Shown piece by piece: positions 58,674 to 64,000 of a stretch of 64,000 bases of DNA. This DNA comes from Cladorhizidae sp. MBARI D1340-BT2 (taxonomy: Eukaryota; Porifera; Demospongiae; Poecilosclerida; Cladorhizidae). The notes beneath the pieces were generated by a model. It saw only the letters and a program-made list of their open reading frames with translations, made no database searches and was not told the DNA's origin. The first letter of the stretch is position 1; each line of letters starts with the position of its first letter. A program made the translations under genes and the position numbers. Where the stretch lies: NCBI GenBank assembly GCA_028752905.1, contig JAQNBH010000008.1:62001-126000 (forward strand), written 5' to 3'.

Positions 58674-59194
58674 TTAAAGGATCGCTTTGACCAACCAGGA
58701 TATAGAATTTACTCAAAATTGGAGTAACTTTTATGCAGAGCATGTCAGGGGGTTGACTTTGAAGAAGATTTTCAGTCTATTTGCACCGTTTACAAAGACG
58801 ATTTCAAGCCCGATCTATTGCATGCCCAGTTACTAACTTTTGGCATCAATTTTGAGTCAGGAAGACCATTAGATCCCAATGTAAATATATTTGACATCAG
58901 AGACTATTTTCAAAGTCTTTCTCTTGGTCAACAAGCACTTCTGGATCAGATTTGTACAGTTTTGAAGCTGATACTTATATGCCAGCAACCAATGCAACAT
59001 CTGAGCGCTCCTTTAGTGCTTTACGTAGGGTTAAAACTTACCTTCGTAATACTATGTTACAACAAAGACTGAATCACCTAATGGTACTTCACGTTCACAA
59101 GGAGCGCACTGATTCACTCAATCTCAAAGAGGTTGCCAATCAATTTATAAGTAATTCTGAACATAGAGAGAGACTATTTGGAAAGTATCAATAA
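58674..59194 (+). pseudogene. hAT-family transposase, broken C-terminal fragment
   Basis: Read forward from 58674, the sequence gives LKDRFDQPGYRIYSKLE, an in-frame TAA at 58725-58727, then a stretch including GVDFEEDFQSIC, DFKPDLLHAQLL and LDQICTVLKLILI. At about 58977 the frame shifts by one base and continues as MPATNATSERSFSALRR, VKTYLRNTMLQQRLNHLM and LHVHKERTDSL to a TAA at 59192-59194. These are the hallmarks of the C-terminal part of hAT transposases, ending in the hAT dimerisation domain (Dimer_Tnp_hAT); the SERSFS motif is its best conserved piece. Intact proteins of this type are some 600-800 residues, so only about the last 170 remain, with one stop and one apparent single-base loss. 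The DNA-binding zinc finger and most of the RNase H-like core are missing, the 5' side being replaced by the foldback tail. It cannot make active transposase. Confidence 0.93.
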
Positions 59195-59327
59195 CTGTAT
59201 AATAAATAGTGTGATGTCTGTCTATACTACTAAATATTGTATTGATTTTTAGTTTTTGCGTTTTTTGCACTCCATGTGATATCCCCCCCTAGCCTCATGC
59301 ATCTTACAGTTACTGTGCATATATAGC
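59195..59327. other. 3' flank of the hAT relic, no gene
   Basis: AT-rich sequence follows the transposase stop, then ATCCCCCCCTAGCCTC at 59281-59296. That C-rich piece is a rough inverted partner of AGGGGGGGCTAGGGG at the array edge (shared GGCTAGGGG), possibly degraded ends of the old hAT element. Nothing else is recognisable. Confidence 0.4.
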
Positions 59328-59335
59328 TTGATGGC
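59328..59335. repeat. Left 8-bp target-site duplication
   Basis: TTGATGGC directly precedes the terminal CAGTGGGG of the element at 59336 and is repeated exactly at 60665-60672, just beyond its other end. Eight base pairs is the duplication length typical of hAT insertions. Confidence 0.9.
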
Positions 59336-59360
59336 CAGTGGGGCTCAATTAAATTTGATG

Positions 59361-59450
59361 TGACAAGTTAACTAATAATTAATTCAAATAAATTTGAAAT
59401 GACAGTTTAACTAAACAATTCAACTAAAATTGACATGACAAGTCTACTAA
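59361..59450 (+). promoter_or_regulatory. Left subterminal repeats of the hAT-like element
   Basis: Three copies of a 15-bp motif lie here: TGACAAGTTAACTAA at 59361-59375, TGACAGTTTAACTAA at 59400-59414 and TGACAAGTCTACTAA at 59436-59450, spaced 39 and 36 bp. Subterminal repeats of this kind bind the transposase in other hAT systems; that role is inferred here. Confidence 0.65.
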
Positions 59451-60244
59451 AATGAACTAAATAAAGAGACCATAAGATTGGTTCATTTCATTTTCATGTT
59501 CGTTTTTCCCACCTGCTTGGAAGTGGGCTTTGAAAACTCTATTTGAGGACTTTTTCAGTTTCACCAGACCTTATGTTCGGGTTTTGTGGCCACTGGTTTG
59601 ACACACACCCAAATTGGTACTGCTATTTACTTGTTATATAGCACTATTAAATTCCATGTCAAGAAGAATGCAAACAAAAGCTCTGGAAAGACGAAAGTAT
59701 GGAGTCATTAAGAGTTTACGAAGGATCTTCTGGGTTAGAATTGTGGGAGAAGAAGAGATATCTAGAAGCTGAAGACTCAAATGATGCTGAAAGTTTGGAA
59801 CTATAGTATTAACGGCTTTACCGTTTATGCTTCACCCTTTACCTTCAGATGGCATCTGTAGCTGGTCCTTCCCTAGTGCTGGCTATCACAGACCTGCCTG
59901 CTCCTGTGTCAACCCTGCTCAGTCACTGTATTTCTGGTGAGTCTTTGTGTAGCTGATGAAAGAGTGCAAGAATGATAGTCATGATCAAGAGCAAAATGAG
60001 GGGTTTACAACCACCCTGGATCTACCCCTGCCCCCTGGAGTGTTGTATATTTTCTCATGATTCAAAGAAATGTGTATTCCCGACATTATTCACAGTTTTG
60101 CTCACTCAATTTTTGTCCATAGTATATACTTTTTATATCATTTGAATGCTCTCTCTTTGCTCTTCAAAATGAATGATCACTTTTTTCAATCTTCCATGAG
60201 ATACGGTTCATTCTGTGGGCTCACTTTTCCTGCTGAATGAAAAA

Positions 60245-60280
60245 GGGGGGGTTGGGGGGGGGGGGGGGGGGGAGGAGGGG
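60245..60280 (+). repeat. G-rich tract with a run of 19 G
   Basis: Seven G, TT, nineteen G, A, GG, A, GGGG occupy 36 bases inside the hAT-like element. Four or more runs of three G are available, so G-quadruplex formation is possible. Homopolymers of this length are also prone to slippage and sequencing error, so the exact count is uncertain. Confidence 0.9.
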
Positions 60281-60580
60281 AACTGACTGACAGCAACATA
60301 AATGGCAAGTCTTGATGAAGGCTGTTGTAAAAAACAACAACACCTGTGTTATTGCCAGTGTGTCAGGCTGTCAGACAGATGTTGATGGCAACACTGCTTT
60401 GCCTATAGGCTATAAATTGTAAAGCACAGAGAATGAGCTACCTTTTGAGATAAAAACCATTCAAAATGGATGAAGCATTAAATTGTTAACCACAAATATG
60501 GTCTATGCCCCCTTAATTCAATTTTAATTCAACTTTGAATTAATGGCCTCAAAAACCAGTTTAAATAAATAAAATAACTG

Positions 60581-60635
60581 TGACAGACTAACTAAACCAG
60601 GTGAATTAAATATACCCAAATGACAGTCTAACTAA
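60581..60635 (+). promoter_or_regulatory. Right subterminal repeats of the hAT-like element
   Basis: TGACAGACTAACTAA at 60581-60595 and TGACAGTCTAACTAA at 60621-60635 repeat the motif of the left end, in the same orientation and 40 bp apart. The near-equal spacing at both ends supports a functional arrangement for transposase binding, by analogy with other hAT elements. Confidence 0.65.
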
Positions 60636-60664
60636 TTCAACTTTGAATTAATTGAACCCCACTG

Positions 60665-60672
60665 TTGATGGC
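60665..60672. repeat. Right 8-bp target-site duplication
   Basis: TTGATGGC follows the terminal CCCCACTG exactly and matches the left copy at 59328-59335 with no mismatch. Confidence 0.9.
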
Positions 60673-61030
60673 CAGGTGGTACATTGGCCCTACCACTTAA
60701 AATGTGTGTGCTCCGTCACTGTACTGTATTCAGAAAGCAGCTGGGTGCAATCTAAGCATGTGACTTTAATTGCCTGATCTAGCACCATGGTTAGCATGTG
60801 ACTTTATTTGCCTGAGTGAGCATATGGTCACATTCCATTACTTATCAATAATTGACAGACCAATTAGATTTGTCACATTGTTATCCACTATATTATAGTC
60901 TACACATTTTTATCTTTCTTAGTTGGGGAAAACCCATCATGTTGGTCTGGTCTAGCAACTAGACTAACAATAAAAAATAAATCAGCAAGGCCAAAGCCCT
61001 ACCAGCCCTACCATGTCCTCCGTCCCTGTG
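60673..61030. other. Unique-looking sequence with a short direct repeat, no gene
   Basis: No open frame or RNA gene is recognisable here. GCATGTGACTTTAATTGCCT at 60756 recurs at 60794 as GCATGTGACTTTATTTGCCT, a 22-bp direct repeat with one mismatch and a 38-bp period. Between them CTAGCACCATGGTTAGCATG resembles the 17-bp satellite unit loosely. The 39-bp array begins at 61031 without any transition. Confidence 0.55.
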
Positions 61031-64000
61031 AACAGGACTTGGTTAGGAATGAGGAGAGGCAACATATAGAACAGGACTTGGTTAGGAATGAGGAGAGGCA
61101 ACATATAGAACAGGACTTGGTTAGGAATGAGGAGAGGCAACATATAGAACAGGACTTGGTTAGGAATGAGGGGAGGCAACATATAGAACAGGACTTGGTT
61201 AGGAATGAGGAGAGGCAACATATAGAACAGGACTTGGTTAGGAATGAGGAGAGGCAACATATAGAACAGGACTTGGTTAGGAATGAGGAGAGGCAACATA
61301 TAGAACAGGACTTGGTTAGGAATGAGGAGAGGCAACATATAGAACAGGACTTGGTTAGGAATGAGGAGAGGCAACATATAGAACAGGACTTGGTTAGGAA
61401 TGAGGAGAGGCAACATATAGAACAGGACTTGGTTAGGAATGAGGAGAGGCAACATATAGAACAGGACTTGGTTAGGAATGAGGAGAGGCAACATATAGAA
61501 CAGGACTTGGTTAGGAATGAGGAGAGACAACATATAGAACAGGACTTGGTTAGGAATGAGGAGAGGCAACATATAGAACAGGACTTGGTTAGGAATGAGG
61601 AGAGGCAACATATAGAACAGGACTTGGTTAGGAATGAGGAGAGGCAACATATAGAACAGGACTTGGTTAGGAATGAGGAGAGGCAACATATAGAACAGGA
61701 CTTGGTTAGGAATGAGGAGAGGCAACATATAGAACATGACTTGGTTAGGAATGAGGAGAGGCAACATATAGAACAGGACTTGGTTAGGAATGAGGAGAGG
61801 CAACATATAGAACAGGACTTGGTTAGGAATGAGGAGAGCAACATATAGAACAGGACTTGGTTAGGAATGGCAACATATAGAACAGGACTTGGTTAGGAAT
61901 GAGGAGAGGCAACATATAGAACAGGACTTGGTTAGGAATGAGGAGAGGCAACATATAGAACAGGACTTGGTTAGGAATGAGGAGAGGCAACATATAGAAC
62001 AGGACTTGGTTAGGAATGAGGAGAGGCAACATATAGAACAGGACTTGGTTAGGAATGAGGAGAGGCAACATATAGAACAGGACTTGGTTAGGAATGAGGA
62101 GAGCAACATATAGAACAGGACTTGGTTAGGAATGAGGAGAGGCAACATATAGAACAGGACTTGGTTAGGAATGAGGAGAGGCAACATATAGAACAGGACT
62201 TGGTTAGGAATGGCAACATATAGAACAGGACTTGGTTAGGAATGAGGAGAGGCAACATATAGAACAGGACTTGGTTAGGAATGAGGAGAGGCAACATATA
62301 GAACAGGACTTGGTTAGGAATGAGGAGAGGCAACATATAGAACAGGACTTGGTTAGGAATGAGGAGAGGCAACATATAGAACAGGACTTGGTTAGGAATG
62401 AGGAGAGGCAACATATAGAACAGGACTTGGTTAGGAATGAGGAGAGGCAACATATAGAACAGGACTTGGTTAGGAATGAGGAGAGGCAACATATAGAACA
62501 GGACTTGGTTAGGAATGAGGAGAGACAACATATAGAACAGGACTTGGTTACGAATGAGGAGAGGCAACATATAGAACAGGATTTGGTCAGGAATGAGGAG
62601 AGGCAACATATAGAACAGGACTTGGTTAGGAATGAGGGGAGGCAACATATAGAACAGGACTTGGTTAGGAATGAGGAGAGGCAACATATAGAACAGGACT
62701 TGGTTAGGAATGAGGAGAGGCAACATATAGAACAGGACTTGGTTAGGAATGAGGAGAGGCAACATATAGAACAGGACTTGGTTAGGAATGAGGAGAGGCA
62801 ACATATAGAACAGGACTTGGTTAGGAATGAGGAGAGGCAACATATAGAACAGGACTTGGTTAGGAATGAGGAGAGGCAACATATAGAACAGGACTTGGTT
62901 AGGAATGAGGAGAGGCAACATATAGAACAGGACTTGGTTAGGAATGAGGAGAGGCAACATATAGAACAGGACTTGGTTAGGAATGAGGAGAGACAACATA
63001 TAGAACAGGACTTGGTTAGGAATGAGGAGAGGCAACATATAGAACAGGACATGGTTAGGAATGAGGAGAGGCAACATATAGAACAGGACTTGGTTAGGAA
63101 TGAGGAGAGGCAACATATAGAACAGGACTTGGTTAGGAATGAGGAGAGGCAACATATAGAACAGGACTTGGTTAGGAATGAGGAGAGGCAACATATAGAA
63201 CAGGACTTGGTTAGGAATGAGGAGAGGCAACATATAGAACAGGACTTGGTTAGTAATGAGGAGAGACAACATATAGAACAGGACTTGGTTAGGAATGAGG
63301 AGAGGCAACATATAGAACAGGACTTGGTTAGGAATGAGGAGAGGCAACATATAGAACAGGACTTGGTTAGGAATGAGAGGAGACAACATATAGAACAGGA
63401 CTTGGTTAGGAATGAGGAGAGGCAACATATAGAACAGGACTTGGTTAGGAATGAGGAGAGGCAACATATAGAACAGGACTTGGTTAGGAATGAGGAGAGG
63501 CAACATATAGAACAGGACTTGGTTAGGAATGAGGAGAAGCAACATATAGAACAGGACTTGGTTAGGAATGAGGAGAGGCAACATATAGAACAGGACTTGG
63601 TTAGGAATGAGGAGAGGCAACATATAGAACAGGACTTGGTTAGGAATGAGGAGAGGTAACATATAGAACAGGACTTGGTTAGGAATGAGGAGAAGCAACA
63701 TATAGAACAGGACTTGGTTAGGAATGAGGAGAGGCAACATATAGAACAGGACTTGGTTAGGAATGAGAGGAGGCAACATATAGAACAGGACTTGGATTGG
63801 AATGAGGAGAGGCAACATATAGAACAGGACTTGGTTAGGAATGAGGAGAGGTAACATATAGAACAGGACTTGGTTAGGAATGAGGAGAGGCAACATATAG
63901 AACAGGACTTGGTTAGTAATGAGGAGAGACAACATATAGAACAGGACTTGGTTAGGAATGAGGAGAGGCAACATATAGAACAGGACTTGGTTAGGAATGA
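61031..64000. repeat. 39-bp minisatellite array, about 76 units, open at right
   Basis: The unit begins AACAGGACTTGGTTAGGAAT and continues GAGGAGAGGCAACATATAG. Units are nearly identical, with scattered single changes. 39 is a multiple of 3, and the unit lacks stops in one plus frame (DLVRNEERQHIEQ) and two minus frames (MLPLLIPNQVLFY and CLSSFLTKSCSIC), so long frames of up to 628 codons appear on both strands. I do not call them genes: three overlapping frames are equally open, the plus frame has no ATG in its unit and none in frame close upstream, unit-length changes of 38 and 32 bp break it, and TAA appears in two late units (GAGGTAACA, 63655 and 63850). If the plus frame were expressed it would be a highly charged, probably helical 13-residue repeat. 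The array runs off the window. Confidence 0.95.
61818..62222. repeat. Segment with shortened 38-bp and 32-bp units
   Basis: Two units lack one G (GAGGAGAGCAACAT, near 61832 and 62098) and two lack seven bases (AGGAATGGCAACAT, near 61863 and 62206). In the first instance they are adjacent; in the second two full units lie between them. The same pair of rare variants appearing twice within 400 bp shows that a multi-unit block was duplicated. These length changes break the repeat-encoded frames on both strands. Confidence 0.85.

Larger units (their letters stand above)
59336..60664. mobile_element. Non-autonomous hAT-like DNA transposon, 1,329 bp
   Basis: The left end reads CAGTGGGGCTCAATTAA and the right end, in reverse complement, CAGTGGGGTTCAATTAA, one mismatch in 17; CAGTG is a common hAT terminus. 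An exact 8-bp duplication TTGATGGC flanks the element, so the pre-insertion site can be read as ...TATAGC-TTGATGGC-CAGGTGG. Just inside each end lie repeats of a TGACAGTYTAACTAA motif, as expected of subterminal transposase-binding sites. The interior has no open frame resembling a transposase; it includes a 36-bp G-rich tract and AT-rich sequence. It must therefore be mobilised in trans. The nearly perfect ends and intact duplication indicate it is younger than the transposase relic beside it. Nothing shows that the two belong to the same family. Confidence 0.92.

Noticed and set aside
59657..59770. Short open frame starting at an ATG near 59669 inside the hAT-like element
   Set aside because: It is only about 34 codons, with no recognisable motif, and the element otherwise looks non-coding.
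58674..60664. The transposase relic as the autonomous partner of the 1,329-bp element
   Set aside because: The relic lies outside the element's terminal repeats and target duplication, and no shared terminal sequence links the two.
56729..61030. tRNA, rRNA or other RNA genes in the non-array island
   Set aside because: I looked for tRNA-like arms and rRNA words and saw none; the strong hairpins here are foldback transposon arms.
60982..63974. Several long open frames on both strands with 13-residue repeats, up to 628 codons
   Set aside because: They are products of a stop-free 39-bp unit whose length is a multiple of 3; three frames are equally open, they overlap one another, and indel units and TAA-bearing units break them.

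Overview
The window is eukaryotic, repeat-dominated DNA with no intact protein-coding gene that I can support. About 93% of it is two unrelated tandem arrays, separated by a 4.3 kb island of transposon debris. The transposase relic is of the hAT type common in animal genomes, and the base composition is AT-rich. I infer an invertebrate animal (cnidarian, sponge and arthropod would all fit), but nothing here fixes the taxon.

Positions 1-56728 are one uninterrupted satellite with a 17-bp unit, consensus CACCTAGCATGGTTATA, whose first base alternates C/T. This is roughly 3,300 units. On top of the 17-bp period lies a higher-order organisation. Rare diagnostic units (24-bp units with a 7-bp insertion, TATGCGTAG, GCATTGATAT, GCTAGC junctions and others) recur in the same order at exact distances. 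I could trace a 959-bp spacing, a 466-bp spacing, a 3,169-bp tandem block, a 3,690-bp tandem duplication at the right end with only four differences seen, a 2,060-bp segment copied 29,940 bp away with two differences, and a 170-bp local duplication. Two sequence classes are visible: one around 1-9000 and 16000-40000, the other around 9000-14000 and 41000-56700.

Positions 56729-61030 are the only non-array DNA. They contain a 149-bp element with 18-bp inverted ends, a foldback element with arms of about 280 bp, a second foldback copy with a 112-bp palindrome, several direct copies of that family's tail, the broken C-terminal part of a hAT transposase (58674-59194), and a complete 1,329-bp non-autonomous hAT-like element (59336-60664) with matching terminal inverted repeats and a perfect 8-bp target-site duplication.

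Positions 61031-64000 (continuing past the window) are a second minisatellite with a 39-bp unit. Because 39 is a multiple of 3 and one plus and two minus frames lack stops, it generates long artefactual open frames such as repeated DLVRNEERQHIEQ; I do not regard these as genes. The overall picture is heterochromatin-like sequence (centromeric, pericentromeric, subtelomeric or sex-chromosome type), evolving by unequal exchange and segmental amplification, with a small transposon nest between two satellite blocks.
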